This document shows, piece after piece, positions 9,056 to 17,971 of a stretch of 64,000 nt of DNA (positions are counted from its first letter, which is position 1; the number at the start of each line of letters is the position of its first letter). Position numbers and translations under genes: made by a program. Origin of the DNA: Streptococcus pseudopneumoniae (GTDB lineage: Bacteria > Bacillota > Bacilli > Lactobacillales > Streptococcaceae); contig NZ_JUUZ01000030.1 of NCBI RefSeq assembly GCF_001074155.1, positions 1 through 64,000 of the forward strand, given 5' to 3'. Below the pieces are notes generated by a model. That model ran no database searches. It was not told where the DNA came from and saw only the letters and a list, made by a program, of their open reading frames with translations.

Positions 9056-9457
9056 CTAATTAATACCAGCTCTTAATGTAGCTTCTTTCAATTCTTGCTT
9101 ACGATAACTACGAGGAAGAAATGCACGAATCTCATCTTCATTAAAACCAATCTGCATACGTTTATCATCAATGATGATTGGACGACGCAAAAGACTAGGA
9201 TATTGCTCAATTAAATTAAGCAACTCTGTCACCGAGATACTTTCCACATCGATATTTAACTTTTGGAAAATTTTTGAACGAGTTGAAATGATGTCATCGG
9301 TACCGTTTTCGGTCAAGGAAAGAATGTGTTGTAATTCTTTTCTTGATAAAGGACTGGTCATAATGTTGTGCTCTTGGAAAGGCACTTTATGATTGTCAAG
9401 CCAGGCCTTTGCCTTACGACATGATGTACAACTCGGTGATAAAAATAGTGTAATCAT
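9056..9457 (-). CDS. spx: Spx/ArsC-family transcriptional regulator
   Basis: A 133-aa thioredoxin-fold regulator that binds the RNA polymerase alpha C-terminal domain and controls oxidative-stress genes. The redox switch CxxC is present (SPSCTSCRKAK, Cys10 and Cys13), followed by the conserved STRSKIFQKL and RRPIIIDDKRMQIGFNEDEIRAFLPR segments. The ATG at 9457 is chosen because it gives the canonical MITLFLSPSC start. The 14-residue upstream extension is not family-like and overlaps the promoter region. Streptococci usually carry two paralogues (spxA1, spxA2); the sequence looks more like the SpxA1 type, with limited certainty. Confidence 0.9.
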   Translation of the reverse strand: MITLFLSPSCTSCRKAKAWLDNHKVPFQEHNIMTSPLSRKELQHILSLTENGTDDIISTRSKIFQKLNIDVESISVTELLNLIEQYPSLLRRPIIIDDKRMQIGFNEDEIRAFLPRSYRKQELKEATLRAGIN

Positions 9458-9490
9458 GCTATTCTCTACTTTGCATACTTTTCTAACTCT

Positions 9491-9496
9491 ATTATA
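9491..9496 (-). promoter_or_regulatory. -10 box upstream of spx
   Basis: TATAAT on the minus strand, 33 nt upstream of the spx ATG, in an AT-rich context without a clear -35 hexamer. It would start a short leader. Confidence 0.5.
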
Positions 9497-9530
9497 CAAA
9501 AAAATAAAGCGCTTGACTAGTTATTTCCGT

Positions 9531-9566
9531 AAAAAAACCTACTTTTTAAAGAAAAATAGGTTTTTC
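9531..9566 (-). terminator. Terminator after the TIGR01906 membrane gene
   Basis: On the minus strand the arms AAAACCTA and TAGGTTTT enclose an AT-rich loop and run directly into a T-tract. It lies about 30 bases after the stop at 9595 and isolates the HAD/membrane-protein operon from spx. Confidence 0.75.
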
Positions 9567-9594
9567 GTACAATTTTTAAAACATTTTTATGCAT

Positions 9595-10227
9595 TTATTC
9601 TCTTTTCGGTAATTTTTTCCAACTTAGTAGATAAACGAATCCAAAAATGAACTCATACAAGCAGAAAAATAGGAGAAAGGCATGCAGAAAAAAATCCTCT
9701 GGTAAAATAAGAATGACTGGATCTTTTGCTGGATCAAAAAGCCAGGTATCATCACCTATAAAAAGAATTTGATGAAACAATGTAAAAAATTGTTCAAACC
9801 CAATGAATACACCAACTAAACCAAGAACCAAAGGTAAAGACAGCATAATCAAGAGACCTCTGCGATATAGAGACAGAAAACCTTTCTGAACGACTTGCTT
9901 CCAAAAAAGGTAGAAAATCGGAAGAGTTACGATTGCTATTCCTTGCGCTAGGTGAAAGAGTCCCTTTACAACCACAAAGTGGTGAATTCCAGAGGCAGAC
10001 GAAGGAAAATCTGGCATTGCTAATACTTGACTCAATGGATTGGTCAAATAATCCATCAACACATTAAAGTTATGCTGGATTGTCTGAGGTTGAACATGAA
10101 CACGACTTGTCAGATTTAACCAAGAAATCTCCAGAGGGTAAACTAACCAAGACAGATAGATGGTCAATAAAATAGCTAGCGAGAGGAGAAAGAGAAGACT
10201 TCCTACAAAAGTAAATTTAGTTTTCAT
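9595..10227 (-). CDS. TIGR01906 family (DUF1461) integral membrane protein
   Basis: A 210-aa membrane protein with about five hydrophobic segments (roughly residues 5-30, 95-110, 125-150, and two near 180-205) and a soluble, presumably external, stretch of about 60 residues after the first helix. It matches the streptococcal TIGR01906/DUF1461 family, whose function is unknown. The start overlaps the HAD phosphatase gene by 11 bases, so the two are cotranscribed. A strong terminator follows. Confidence 0.85.
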   Translation of the reverse strand: MKTKFTFVGSLLFLLSLAILLTIYLSWLVYPLEISWLNLTSRVHVQPQTIQHNFNVLMDYLTNPLSQVLAMPDFPSSASGIHHFVVVKGLFHLAQGIAIVTLPIFYLFWKQVVQKGFLSLYRRGLLIMLSLPLVLGLVGVFIGFEQFFTLFHQILFIGDDTWLFDPAKDPVILILPEDFFLHAFLLFFCLYEFIFGFVYLLSWKKLPKRE

Positions 10228-10990
10228 CGAAATTCCACTCCGCTAGACTTGAGAGGACATGGGTTGGTGCGATTGGTAAATCCGCTACTTCTTCAGGTTT
10301 TGTAAATCCTGTCGTCACCAAAAGACTTGGAATACCATTGTCAATACCAGCTCGAATATCAGTCAGGTAATTATCGCCCACCATGACAATTTCTTGGCGC
10401 TCAAGTCCTAGATGTTCAACAGCCTTGTCCATAATAATCGCATTTGGTTTTCCAATATAAACTGGTTTTACGCGAGTTGCTGCTTCTAGAAGAGTAATCA
10501 GTGAACCAGCACCAGGTAAAAGTCCACGTTCTGTTGGAATATTTAAATCTGGGTTGGTACCGATAAAATGAGCACCTTTATGGATAGCTAGGGTTGCAGT
10601 AGCAAATTTTTCATAGTCAACTTGCCAGTCCAAACCTACAACCACATAGGCTGGATTTTCTTTATCTTCAACATAACCAGCTGCTTGAATAGCTTCCTTG
10701 AGCCCTGCTTCTCCAATCACATAAACGGTCTTTTTAAGTCCCAGGTCATTCATGTAATCAATGGTCGCTAAGGTTGCAGTATAGATTGTCGATACAGGCG
10801 TGTCAATATTAAACTGATTTGCCAACATCTCTTGGACACTTTCAGGTGTTCGTGTCGTATTGTTTGTGACAAAGAGGTAGGGAATATTTCGCTTTTGCAA
10901 CTCATGGACAAAAGCTTCACCCGCTGGGATTCTATCTTTTCCCTTATAAATTGTTCCGTCTAAATCAATTAAATAGCCTTTATAAGTCAT
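10217..10990 (-). CDS. TIGR01457 family HAD-superfamily phosphatase (NagD-like)
   Basis: A 257-aa cytosolic HAD subfamily IIA hydrolase. The catalytic Asp nucleophile motif is [11 protein letters not shown] (residues 7-17), motif II is [11 protein letters not shown] near 40, and motifs III/IV are [11 protein letters not shown] and [17 protein letters not shown] near 180-215. Such proteins dephosphorylate small phosphometabolites, probably as damage control; the substrate is not predictable. It is 10 bases downstream of the acyl-ACP thioesterase and overlaps the TIGR01906 gene downstream. Confidence 0.9.
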   Translation of the reverse strand: MTYKGYLIDLDGTIYKGKDRIPAGEAFVHELQKRNIPYLFVTNNTTRTPESVQEMLANQFNIDTPVSTIYTATLATIDYMNDLGLKKTVYVIGEAGLKEAIQAAGYVEDKENPAYVVVGLDWQVDYEKFATATLAIHKGAHFIGTNPDLNIPTERGLLPGAGSLITLLEAATRVKPVYIGKPNAIIMDKAVEHLGLERQEIVMVGDNYLTDIRAGIDNGIPSLLVTTGFTKPEEVADLPIAPTHVLSSLAEWNFDEN

Positions 10991-11000
10991 ATATTACTTT

Positions 11001-11738
11001 CTAATCTGTGTTAATTTCTTGCCAAATTATCTTTGCCTGAGCATTGATATCGCCATCACTTGTGACTTGGTGGTTGCTTTCTAGTTGATTCAATTCGTAA
11101 CTAGAAGTAATCATACCACCTGGTCGAACTTCCTTGACATACTTGAGGTTGATTTTTTTAGGAATATGATTGGTTAGGAAATCTGCCCCCATGACCTCAA
11201 AAACCCAGTCTAGATATTTGCTGTTATTGACGTGACCATTCATATCCAAGTCGTAAAAACGAACATGATAGTCCTTGCTAATCGCTTCTTCCAGCTCTGC
11301 GTATTTTGGCCCGCGAAGGAGTTTCTTAGAAAACTCAGATTGATAAGGGGCGACTATTTCAGGTTCTACAGGATGAACCTTCCGACTCTCACGATCCATA
11401 AGGACAAAGGTAGCTACCATGTGAATGATTTCTTGACCATCTTCATCATAAATAGTAAAACGGCGGTAGCAAAATAGACGATTGTAAGTCAAGGCTTCCG
11501 TTTCAATTGTGATTTCCTCAGCAAATTGAGGTAAACGTACAACATCGATATCATAATCAGTGATAATCCAGACTAGATTATACTGTTCTAAAACATCCTT
11601 GTCACTCACTCCTAGATTAATTGATTGCATTCCTGATACTTGCAGGGACAACAAGATAACATCTGGTAGCTTGATATGGCCATTCATATCAGCCATATCA
11701 AAAGGAATTTTCATCTTCATTTGATAAGTTAAGCCCAT
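11001..11738 (-). CDS. Acyl-ACP thioesterase (FatA/FatB family)
   Basis: A 245-aa double hot-dog-fold thioesterase (PF01643) that releases fatty acids from acyl carrier protein in the cytosol. The two hot-dog halves span about residues 1-130 and 150-245. The conserved catalytic region is RFYDLDMNGHVNNSKYLDWV near residue 155, containing the Asp/Asn/His residues typical of the family. It lies four bases after the hemW stop and ten before the HAD gene, in one operon. Confidence 0.88.
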   Translation of the reverse strand: MGLTYQMKMKIPFDMADMNGHIKLPDVILLSLQVSGMQSINLGVSDKDVLEQYNLVWIITDYDIDVVRLPQFAEEITIETEALTYNRLFCYRRFTIYDEDGQEIIHMVATFVLMDRESRKVHPVEPEIVAPYQSEFSKKLLRGPKYAELEEAISKDYHVRFYDLDMNGHVNNSKYLDWVFEVMGADFLTNHIPKKINLKYVKEVRPGGMITSSYELNQLESNHQVTSDGDINAQAKIIWQEINTD

Positions 11739-11742
11739 AATT

Positions 11743-12873
11743 CTACTCCAATATAAATCGTTCTGCTACTGTATCTCCTAAAAAGAGACCTTTTTTTGTC
11801 ATTCGTATTTGTTGACCTTCTACTTGTAAAAGACCTTGATGACATAAATCTCTTACAACTTGACCATATAAATTGTCAAAAGATGTACCAAATTTTTCTT
11901 CGAATCGTTTCATGGAAACACCTGTCTTCTTGCGAAGTCCAAGAAACATCTCTTCCTCCATTTGTTCCCTTAGACTCAGATATTCCTCATTGATGCGAGC
12001 ATTGCCTTCTTCTACTGCCTTTAGATAATGGCGGATAGGCCCATGGTTTTTATAGCGAACACCGTTTACATAGCCAGACGCACCTGCACCTATACCATAA
12101 TACTCAGCATTGTCCCAGTACATAAGATTATGGCGACTTTCAAATCCTGGTTTAGAAAAATTAGAAATCTCATAATGCTCAAAACCAGCACTCTCTAATT
12201 CAGCAATGATATATTCGAACATTTCAGCTTCTACTTCTTCTTTAGGAAGTGGTAATTTCCCGCGACGCATACGATTCATAAAGACCGTATGGTTTTCCAA
12301 AATCAAGCTATAGAGACTCATGTGGGGAATTTCCAAAGCGATGGCCTTGGCAACATTGTCCTTGACCTGGTCCATAGTCTGACCAGGAAGAGCGTAAATC
12401 AGGTCAATGGAAATATTATCAAAACCTGCTAACTTGAGACGATCTATATTTTCATAGATATCTCTCTCTAAATGACTACGACCAATTTTTTTCAGCATTT
12501 TATCATCAAAGGTTTGGACACCCAATGAAACACGGTTGACTGCTGAATTTTTCAAAACTGCAATCTTATCCTCATCCAAATCACCAGGATTAGCCTCAAT
12601 GGTTAATTCTTCTAGGACTGACAAATCTAAGTTTTTAGTCAATCCATCCAGAAGCACCTCTAACTGTGGCGCAGACAAGGCTGTCGGTGTTCCTCCCCCA
12701 ATATAGAGAGTACGCAACTTCTGAATTTCATAAGAATGAAATTCTTGCAGTAGATGTTCTAGATAGCTGTCTACTGGTTGATTTTTAATAAAGACCTTAG
12801 AAAAGTCACAATAATAACAGATTTGTGTGCAAAATGGAATGTGCACATAAGCTGATGTTGGTTTCTTCTGCAT
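11743..12873 (-). CDS. hemW: Radical-SAM heme chaperone HemW
   Basis: A 376-aa radical SAM protein, formerly annotated as oxygen-independent coproporphyrinogen oxidase. The [4Fe-4S] motif is CTQICYYCDF (CxxxCxxC) near residue 19; GGGTPTAL and LSLGVQTFDDKMLKKIGR follow, and a HemN-type C-terminal domain ends the protein. Streptococci lack heme synthesis, so a role in inserting imported heme is likely, not proven. Start ATG at 12873 gives the canonical AYVHIPFC N-terminus; an upstream 47-residue extension would read through the preceding terminator. A TATAAT box ends 7 bases before the ATG with no Shine-Dalgarno, so the mRNA is probably leaderless. Confidence 0.9.
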   Translation of the reverse strand: MQKKPTSAYVHIPFCTQICYYCDFSKVFIKNQPVDSYLEHLLQEFHSYEIQKLRTLYIGGGTPTALSAPQLEVLLDGLTKNLDLSVLEELTIEANPGDLDEDKIAVLKNSAVNRVSLGVQTFDDKMLKKIGRSHLERDIYENIDRLKLAGFDNISIDLIYALPGQTMDQVKDNVAKAIALEIPHMSLYSLILENHTVFMNRMRRGKLPLPKEEVEAEMFEYIIAELESAGFEHYEISNFSKPGFESRHNLMYWDNAEYYGIGAGASGYVNGVRYKNHGPIRHYLKAVEEGNARINEEYLSLREQMEEEMFLGLRKKTGVSMKRFEEKFGTSFDNLYGQVVRDLCHQGLLQVEGQQIRMTKKGLFLGDTVAERFILE

Positions 12874-12880
12874 AGTATTT

Positions 12881-12905
12881 ATTATACCACAAAGACTTGC
12901 CTCAA
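12881..12905 (-). promoter_or_regulatory. hemW promoter, predicted leaderless start
   Basis: On the minus strand TGGTATAAT (extended -10, hexamer 12881-12886) is followed by AAATACT and then the ATG. Transcription would begin at or within one base of the start codon. No consensus -35 is placed correctly; a TTGAGG at 12900-12905 is only 13 nt away. Confidence 0.6.
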
Positions 12906-12907
12906 GA

Positions 12908-12953
12908 AAAAAATCACCATCTCCGACTCTAAGAGAATCAAAAATGGTGATTT
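12908..12953 (-). terminator. Terminator of the lgt/DUF948/YtxH operon
   Basis: On the minus strand the 10-bp arms AAATCACCAT and ATGGTGATTT flank an inner partially paired loop and run into a T-tract, 6 bases after the YtxH gene stop. The hemW promoter follows immediately. Confidence 0.85.
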
Positions 12954-12958
12954 CTATT

Positions 12959-13354
12959 TTAATCTTCTTCGATTTCGATGATGATTTCTTGACTGTCTTC
13001 TGGGTCTTCAACAACTACTTTTTCTTCCAATTGTTCCTTGAGATTGTTCAAGGTCTCTTTTGAAGCTTCAGTCGCTTGTTGAGCTAAAGATTTAGATTTT
13101 TCAAGAACTGAATCCAAGGTAATTTCGCCAGATTCTACTTGTTCTTTTGTCTTTAGAACAAAATCTCTGGTTTGTTCTTTGACTTCTGTCAATTTTTCAA
13201 GAGCTTGTTCCTTAGCATATTCTGGATCTTCTCTCAGATCTTCAATAAAGTCTTGTGCCTGACTAGTAACACGTTTCCCTTTTTCACTTGTTAGAAACAA
13301 GGCAACAGCCACACCTGAAACAGTTCCTAAAAGGATTGATGATAATTTACGCAT
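12959..13354 (-). CDS. YtxH domain-containing protein
   Basis: A 131-aa protein with an N-terminal transmembrane segment (LSSILLGTVSGVAVALFLTSEKGKRV, the YtxH/PF12732 motif), then a long charged helix with heptad character and a very acidic tail (EDPEDSQEIIIEIEED). YtxH proteins are small membrane-anchored stress-associated proteins of unclear function. It is 14 bases downstream of the DUF948 gene, a pairing seen in many Firmicutes. Last gene of the hprK-lgt operon; a strong terminator follows. Confidence 0.85.
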   Translation of the reverse strand: MRKLSSILLGTVSGVAVALFLTSEKGKRVTSQAQDFIEDLREDPEYAKEQALEKLTEVKEQTRDFVLKTKEQVESGEITLDSVLEKSKSLAQQATEASKETLNNLKEQLEEKVVVEDPEDSQEIIIEIEED

Positions 13355-13368
13355 GAGTTATCTCCTTT

Positions 13369-13752
13369 TTATTTTTTAAAAAATTTACTTGCAATACGAA
13401 CGGCAGATAAGCCTGCACTAGTCTTTAATGTTTTTGAACCTGCAGATGATGCTTTTTTACTCAAGACACGAGCCTGCTCATTTAAGTCAGAGACAGAAAC
13501 AGAAAGGTCTGCAACTGCTGTAAAGAGTGGATCAATGGTTGCAACTTTGATATTGATATCATCAGCAAGAACATTGACCTTGGCAAGAAGTTCGTTTGTG
13601 TGATGTAGAGTAACATTTACATCTGAAGTTAGCGTTTTAACAGTATTTTCTGTTTCATCAATTACACGTCCAACTTTTTGAAGGGTAATAATCAAATAAA
13701 CTATAAAGACAATCAAGGCAATAGCCACAAAAATATAAGCAACTTCTAACAT
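13369..13752 (-). CDS. DUF948 domain-containing membrane protein
   Basis: A 127-aa protein with one N-terminal transmembrane helix (VAYIFVAIALIVFIVYLIITL) followed by a helical region typical of DUF948 (PF06103, similar to methyl-accepting chemotaxis helices) and a basic C-terminus. Function unknown; often beside YtxH, as here. It begins one base after the lgt stop codon. Confidence 0.85.
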   Translation of the reverse strand: MLEVAYIFVAIALIVFIVYLIITLQKVGRVIDETENTVKTLTSDVNVTLHHTNELLAKVNVLADDINIKVATIDPLFTAVADLSVSVSDLNEQARVLSKKASSAGSKTLKTSAGLSAVRIASKFFKK

Positions 13753-13753
13753 T

Positions 13754-14542
13754 CTAATTCTCCTTTTTTACATTATAAAATGGTGCTTTTTTCCGATTTT
13801 GATAAACGATAATATAAATACCAAGTCCAATTAATAGAACAGACAACCACTGAGATACTCGAAGTCCAAAGAACATGAGACTATCTGTACGCATGCCCTC
13901 AATAATCATACGTCCAAAACCATACCAAATTAAGTAAAAGGCTGTGATATGACCACGACGAATGCCATTTAATCGGCGTCTAAAAATAATAATTAAAGCA
14001 AAACCAATCAGGTTCCAGATAGATTCGTAAAGGAAGGTTGGTTGTCGATATGAGCCATCAATATACATCTGATTTTTAATGAAACTAGGCAAGTAGTCAA
14101 GACTCTCCACAACTGCGCCATAAGCTTCTTGGTTAAAGAAGTTCCCCCAACGTCCTAGACTCTGAGCAATCATTACACTCGGAGCTGCAATATCTAAGAA
14201 ATCCCAGGTATTGATTAATTTACGGTCTGCGAAAATATAAAGTACAATCGCTCCGGTAATTAGACCGCCGTAAATCGCAAGACCACCATTCCAGACAGCA
14301 AATACCTCCCCTAAATGTTGGCTATAATAGTCAAATTTAAAAATAACATAGTAAAGTCTCGCGCCGATGATTGACAAAGGGAAAGCCACTAAGATAAAAT
14401 CCAGAATATCTTCTGATAAGATTTTCTTTTTAGGAGCTTCTTTACTTGCCAAATATACCGCTAAGATAAGGCCGGAAACGATACAAAGTGCATACCATCT
14501 AATGGCAAATGGACCTATTTGAAAAGCAACTGGATCAATCAT
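13754..14542 (-). CDS. lgt: Prolipoprotein diacylglyceryl transferase
   Basis: A 262-aa polytopic membrane enzyme that transfers diacylglycerol from phosphatidylglycerol to the lipobox cysteine of prolipoproteins such as PstS and the aatB-like protein in this window. The family signature [13 protein letters not shown] lies near residue 130, with about seven membrane segments. The ATG at 14542 gives the standard [18 protein letters not shown] start; a 7-residue extension is unnecessary. It overlaps the end of hprK by 8 bases, the conserved hprK-lgt arrangement. Confidence 0.95.
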   Translation of the reverse strand: MIDPVAFQIGPFAIRWYALCIVSGLILAVYLASKEAPKKKILSEDILDFILVAFPLSIIGARLYYVIFKFDYYSQHLGEVFAVWNGGLAIYGGLITGAIVLYIFADRKLINTWDFLDIAAPSVMIAQSLGRWGNFFNQEAYGAVVESLDYLPSFIKNQMYIDGSYRQPTFLYESIWNLIGFALIIIFRRRLNGIRRGHITAFYLIWYGFGRMIIEGMRTDSLMFFGLRVSQWLSVLLIGLGIYIIVYQNRKKAPFYNVKKEN

Positions 14543-15470
14543 TTTGCACCTCGTTCTTTTCAATTAATTTCGTCAATCTTTCTTCAAAGAGACGTGTCGC
14601 ATCAAAGCCCATTTCCTTAGCACGATAGTTCATGGCAGCAGCTTCGATGACCACAGAAATATTGCGACCTGTTTTTACAGGAATCCGAATACGCGGAATA
14701 GAAACACCTGAAATTTCCAACTCTTCAGCATTATTTCCTAAGCGGTCAAAGGTCTTATGTGTATCGTAATTTTCCAAATAAACAGCTAGCTGAACTTGTG
14801 AAGAATCCTTAACTGCACTAGCACCGTATAGACTCATGACATCAATGATCCCTACTCCACGAATTTCTAACAAATGTTTCAAAATTTCAGCAGGTTCACC
14901 CCAGAGAGTCATTTCATCCTTAGAATAGATATCTACTCGATCGTCTGCCACCAAGCGGTGACCACGTTTAACTAGTTCTAAACCTGTCTCACTCTTACCA
15001 ATTCCACTATCACCTTGAATCAAAACACCCATACCATAGATATCCATTAGGACACCGTGTACACTAGTACGTTCTGCTAGACGAGAATCAAGATAGCTAG
15101 AAAGTTCTCCAGACAAACGACTGGTTGCTGTACGACTAGTTAAAATCGCAATTTTACATTCTCTGGCTGCCTTCAACATTTCCTCTGGAACTACCAAACC
15201 ACGCGCAACAATAACTGCTGGTGTTTCTGGTAGGAACATTTTTTTCAAAACAGTGTAACGATTTTGAGAAGGCATAGAGACTAGATAAGACCATTCCTTC
15301 ATCCCCAACAATTGAATACGCTCTGGAGTATAGTAATCAAAATAGCCTGTCATTTCAAGACCAGGTCGCGTTATATCTGCAGTATTAATTTCCTTTTCAA
15401 GTAATTCAGACTCCCCATAGACAATGTCTAATCTAAGCTTCTCAATTACTTCTTTTACTGAAACCGACAT
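14535..15470 (-). CDS. hprK: HPr kinase/phosphorylase
   Basis: A 311-aa bifunctional enzyme that phosphorylates or dephosphorylates Ser46 of HPr and so drives CcpA-dependent catabolite repression. Walker A is GDSGIGKS at residues 153-160. The family signature region ([19 protein letters not shown]) is near 210, and [22 protein letters not shown] lies in the C-terminal kinase domain. The N-terminal domain (1-130) has the usual MurF-like fold. SD AAGGAG precedes the ATG, and an extended -10 (TGATATAAT) lies about 30 bases upstream. Confidence 0.96.
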   Translation of the reverse strand: MSVSVKEVIEKLRLDIVYGESELLEKEINTADITRPGLEMTGYFDYYTPERIQLLGMKEWSYLVSMPSQNRYTVLKKMFLPETPAVIVARGLVVPEEMLKAARECKIAILTSRTATSRLSGELSSYLDSRLAERTSVHGVLMDIYGMGVLIQGDSGIGKSETGLELVKRGHRLVADDRVDIYSKDEMTLWGEPAEILKHLLEIRGVGIIDVMSLYGASAVKDSSQVQLAVYLENYDTHKTFDRLGNNAEELEISGVSIPRIRIPVKTGRNISVVIEAAAMNYRAKEMGFDATRLFEERLTKLIEKNEVQND

Positions 15471-15500
15471 ATATTTCTCCTTAAATCGAGTTCTCTTACT

Positions 15501-15506
15501 ATTATA
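15501..15506 (-). promoter_or_regulatory. Extended -10 promoter of hprK-lgt operon
   Basis: TGATATAAT on the minus strand with the hexamer 31 nt before the hprK ATG. The -35 position (about 15524-15529) is poor, which is usual for extended -10 promoters. Confidence 0.6.
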
Positions 15507-15585
15507 TCAGATTGTAGGAAGAAGTTTGTATTTTTTACAGTGTTTACGCTATTAATTTATCTGATAATATTTGAACGATACAAAA

Positions 15586-15619
15586 AAGGATTAAACAACA
15601 AATTGTTGTCTAATCCTTC
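15586..15619 (-). terminator. Terminator of the Thr-rich LPXTG gene
   Basis: On the minus strand AAGGATTA...TTAATCCTT-type arms with an inner ACAAC/GTTGT stem are followed by TTTTTTG, about 30 bases after the stop at 15650. Confidence 0.8.
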
Positions 15620-15649
15620 TGACTATTATTTCATAATAGATGGTGCACT

Positions 15650-17440
15650 TTAGTTATCTTGTTTCTTTAAGCCCAAGACCCCAAGACCAGCTACCAAGAG
15701 TGCTACACCAGTTGCAAACAATGATTCTTTAGAACCAGTATTTGGCAATTCCTTTTTAGGTTCAGATGTTGTAGACGTAGTTTCAGGTCTTGTTTCTTCA
15801 GTTGTTTTACCTGAAGGAGTTTCTTCACTTGATTTACCTGGAGTTGACTCAACTGTTGTAGTAGTGGTAGTTGATTCTTCAGTTGTTGTAGTAGTTGTTG
15901 TTGGCTCTACTGTCGTTGTGGTTGTTGAAGTAGTCGTTGGCTCTACTGTCGTTGTAGTTGTTGAAGTAGTCGTTGGCTCTACTGTTGTTGTCGTGGTAGT
16001 TGTAGTCGTAGTACTAGTTGTTGTTGTCGTAGTTTGTTCAACTTTTTTATACCAGTGGATACGATTTCCTTCACGATCTTTTTCTGTTTTCACAAACTCA
16101 TAACCATCAATAGTAGCTGGATCCTTCCACCCCTTATCTTGTGGCTTAAGAGTTTCTTTTGTATCGATATCCTTGTACTCTGTCACAAGCGTATCAAGAA
16201 CTAATTGTGCACCTGCAGAGTCATTAATGATACGGTAAATATAGATACCCTTTGAATCTTTCCCATCAATAGTTGCCGTAGCTACTTTCGAAACATCATA
16301 TTGCATTTTTTTAAGATCAATCTTAGATTTATCGATGATATTAATACGGTTTTGACCAACACCGAAGAATACACCTAATTCTTTTGGAACATCTCCTGAA
16401 ATCATTTCAAGTGTGATTTTCTTAGCTGAAACTGAAGTTACTTTAAACTTAGGTGCTACACCTGTCGGGAACACATAAGCACCGTATTGATTAACACTAT
16501 AGCTACTATAGACAGGTAAGATAAAGTAAGCTTGGTGTGTGTCGCCCACTTTAATTGCATCATCTCCACTTGTTTTCCACTCGATACCTGAAGCATCATT
16601 GAATTCTAACTCAACAGTTGAACCAACTTTCATACCTTCACTTCCACGAACTTGGAATTGTGTAGTCGTTTCATATGAGCCATCTGCATTGAACTTAATT
16701 GTATTTCCAGAAGGTGTGAAGTGGATTGAGTTTGTTTCTGTCGCAAATTGCTCAACTTTTGGAATATCAACTGTGCTTGTGACAGAAGAATCTCCCACTT
16801 TGATCACTTGATTTAAAGTATAGTCCTTATTCGCAATAACAGCACCATTGTAAGCGTTATCTGATTTAATTTGGAACTTGACTTGTTTCAATACATCTGG
16901 TTTTTCAGCTTCAATAGCTTTCGTAAATGTAATTTTTAATGTCGCGCGTGTTGATTCCAATTGAGCTTGTTGCATTTGAGCTGTATCGTTTGAACCTTGA
17001 CGTGCTTTATTGACGTTTTCAAACGAAACAATTGAAATTTTACCAATTGTCTTACCTTCGTAAGTGACGTCCTTGCCATTTAATTGATTTAAGATAGCGA
17101 CGTTTTCTAATGTAACTGTAACATAGTCGCCTTCTTTCACATCATCTTCTGTAATTGAAAAAGAGAGGTCTACATCTGTATAGTATTCATAATATTTAAT
17201 ATCATGGTTTTTAATAGTACCAGTCACTTCTGCAGCTACTTCTTTAGCTTCACGTGCAGGAGTTTCTGTAGTTGTTACAGCTTCACCAGTAGTTGTTGCT
17301 TCAGCACTTGTTGTAGAAATTTGCTCAGCTGTCGTTGTTTCTTCAGCAGTGATGATTTCTTGACTTTGAAGAGCGGCCAAAAGCACACCTGTAGACAATA
17401 AAGTGATTAATAATTTCCCAAACCTTTTCTGGTTTTTCAT
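15650..17440 (-). CDS. LPXTG-anchored surface protein with Thr-rich stalk
   Basis: A 596-aa sortase A substrate of unknown ligand. Residues 1-33 are a signal peptide; 34-65 are a short Thr/Ala/Glu stretch. About 66-445 form beta-rich adhesin-like (Ig-fold) domains without motifs I can name; a segment near 440-470 (DGYEFVKTEKDREGNRIHWY) resembles MucBP-like repeats. About 470-545 is a low-complexity Thr stalk with three copies of VEPTTTSTTTTT. LPNTG begins at 565, then a hydrophobic span and KKQDN. It sits alone between hprK and rpsU with its own promoter and terminator, so it is a one-gene accessory insert. Poly-Thr may be O-glycosylated (inference). Confidence 0.85.
   Translation of the reverse strand: MKNQKRFGKLLITLLSTGVLLAALQSQEIITAEETTTAEQISTTSAEATTTGEAVTTTETPAREAKEVAAEVTGTIKNHDIKYYEYYTDVDLSFSITEDDVKEGDYVTVTLENVAILNQLNGKDVTYEGKTIGKISIVSFENVNKARQGSNDTAQMQQAQLESTRATLKITFTKAIEAEKPDVLKQVKFQIKSDNAYNGAVIANKDYTLNQVIKVGDSSVTSTVDIPKVEQFATETNSIHFTPSGNTIKFNADGSYETTTQFQVRGSEGMKVGSTVELEFNDASGIEWKTSGDDAIKVGDTHQAYFILPVYSSYSVNQYGAYVFPTGVAPKFKVTSVSAKKITLEMISGDVPKELGVFFGVGQNRINIIDKSKIDLKKMQYDVSKVATATIDGKDSKGIYIYRIINDSAGAQLVLDTLVTEYKDIDTKETLKPQDKGWKDPATIDGYEFVKTEKDREGNRIHWYKKVEQTTTTTTSTTTTTTTTTTVEPTTTSTTTTTVEPTTTSTTTTTVEPTTTTTTTEESTTTTTTVESTPGKSSEETPSGKTTEETRPETTSTTSEPKKELPNTGSKESLFATGVALLVAGLGVLGLKKQDN
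15864..16035. repeat. Degenerate ACN-codon repeat encoding the Thr stalk
   Basis: About 170 bases of near-pure Thr codons, including three almost identical 39-base units (VEPTTTSTTTTT plus one). It is a likely site of in-frame expansion or contraction. Confidence 0.8.
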
Positions 17441-17469
17441 CCCTATTTACCTCCGTGTACAATTACACT

Positions 17470-17499
17470 ATTTTAACATGATTCTACTATATTTTTCAA
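17470..17499 (-). promoter_or_regulatory. Promoter of the Thr-rich LPXTG gene
   Basis: Minus strand TTGAAA (17494-17499), 18-nt spacer, TAAAAT (17470-17475), then a GGAGG ribosome site just before the ATG at 17440. Confidence 0.6.
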
Positions 17500-17650
17500 T
17501 TAAAATCAACTAAAACGAATGATTATTTTAAATGTCAAATAAAAGTAAATAGAATTATAATATTCAGTTATTACACTCTTAAGTTTGATTTTTATCCAAT
17601 TCCTAAATAATCATTGAAACATGTAAAATTATTCGGGTCTTAAGAATACA

Positions 17651-17673
17651 AAAAAGACTAGACAAGTCTAGCC
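17651..17673 (-). terminator. Terminator of rpsU
   Basis: Minus strand stem GCTAGAC/GTCTAG(T)C with a 2-nt loop followed by TTTTTT, about 12 bases after the rpsU stop. Confidence 0.8.
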
Positions 17674-17684
17674 TTTCACTTCAA

Positions 17685-17861
17685 TTAGAATTTTTTACGT
17701 TTACGAGCTGCTTCTGATTTACGTTTACGTTTTACAGAAGGTTTTTCATAGAATTCACGTTTGCGTGTTTCTTGAAGAGTACCAGCTTTAGTAACCGCAC
17801 GTTTGAAACGACGAAGTGCATCGTCAAGAGATTCATTCTTACGTACTACTGTTTTAGACAT
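17685..17861 (-). CDS. rpsU: 30S ribosomal protein bS21
   Basis: A 58-aa basic small-subunit protein that binds near the mRNA exit/anti-SD region. The sequence [19 protein letters not shown] and the Lys/Arg-rich tail are canonical. The ATG at 17861 follows AAGGGAG; the 8-residue upstream extension lies over the ribosome site and is not real. It has a consensus promoter and its own terminator. Confidence 0.97.
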
Positions 17862-17895
17862 TTTTTTCACTCCCTTCAAGTTCAAGATCTATTCT

Positions 17896-17924
17896 ATTTT
17901 ACATGCATAATGAATAAATGTCAA
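17896..17924 (-). promoter_or_regulatory. rpsU promoter
   Basis: Minus strand TTGACA (17919-17924), 17-nt spacer, TAAAAT (17896-17901), giving a leader of about 30 nt to the rpsU ATG. Confidence 0.8.
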
Positions 17925-17971
17925 GGGGAAGCCTACATTTATTCCTATTTTCCAGTTTATCAATTACTTTC

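Noticed and set aside
12874..13014. 47-residue N-terminal extension of HemW
   Set aside because: It would be translated from the preceding terminator and the hemW promoter; the family N-terminus starts at 12873.
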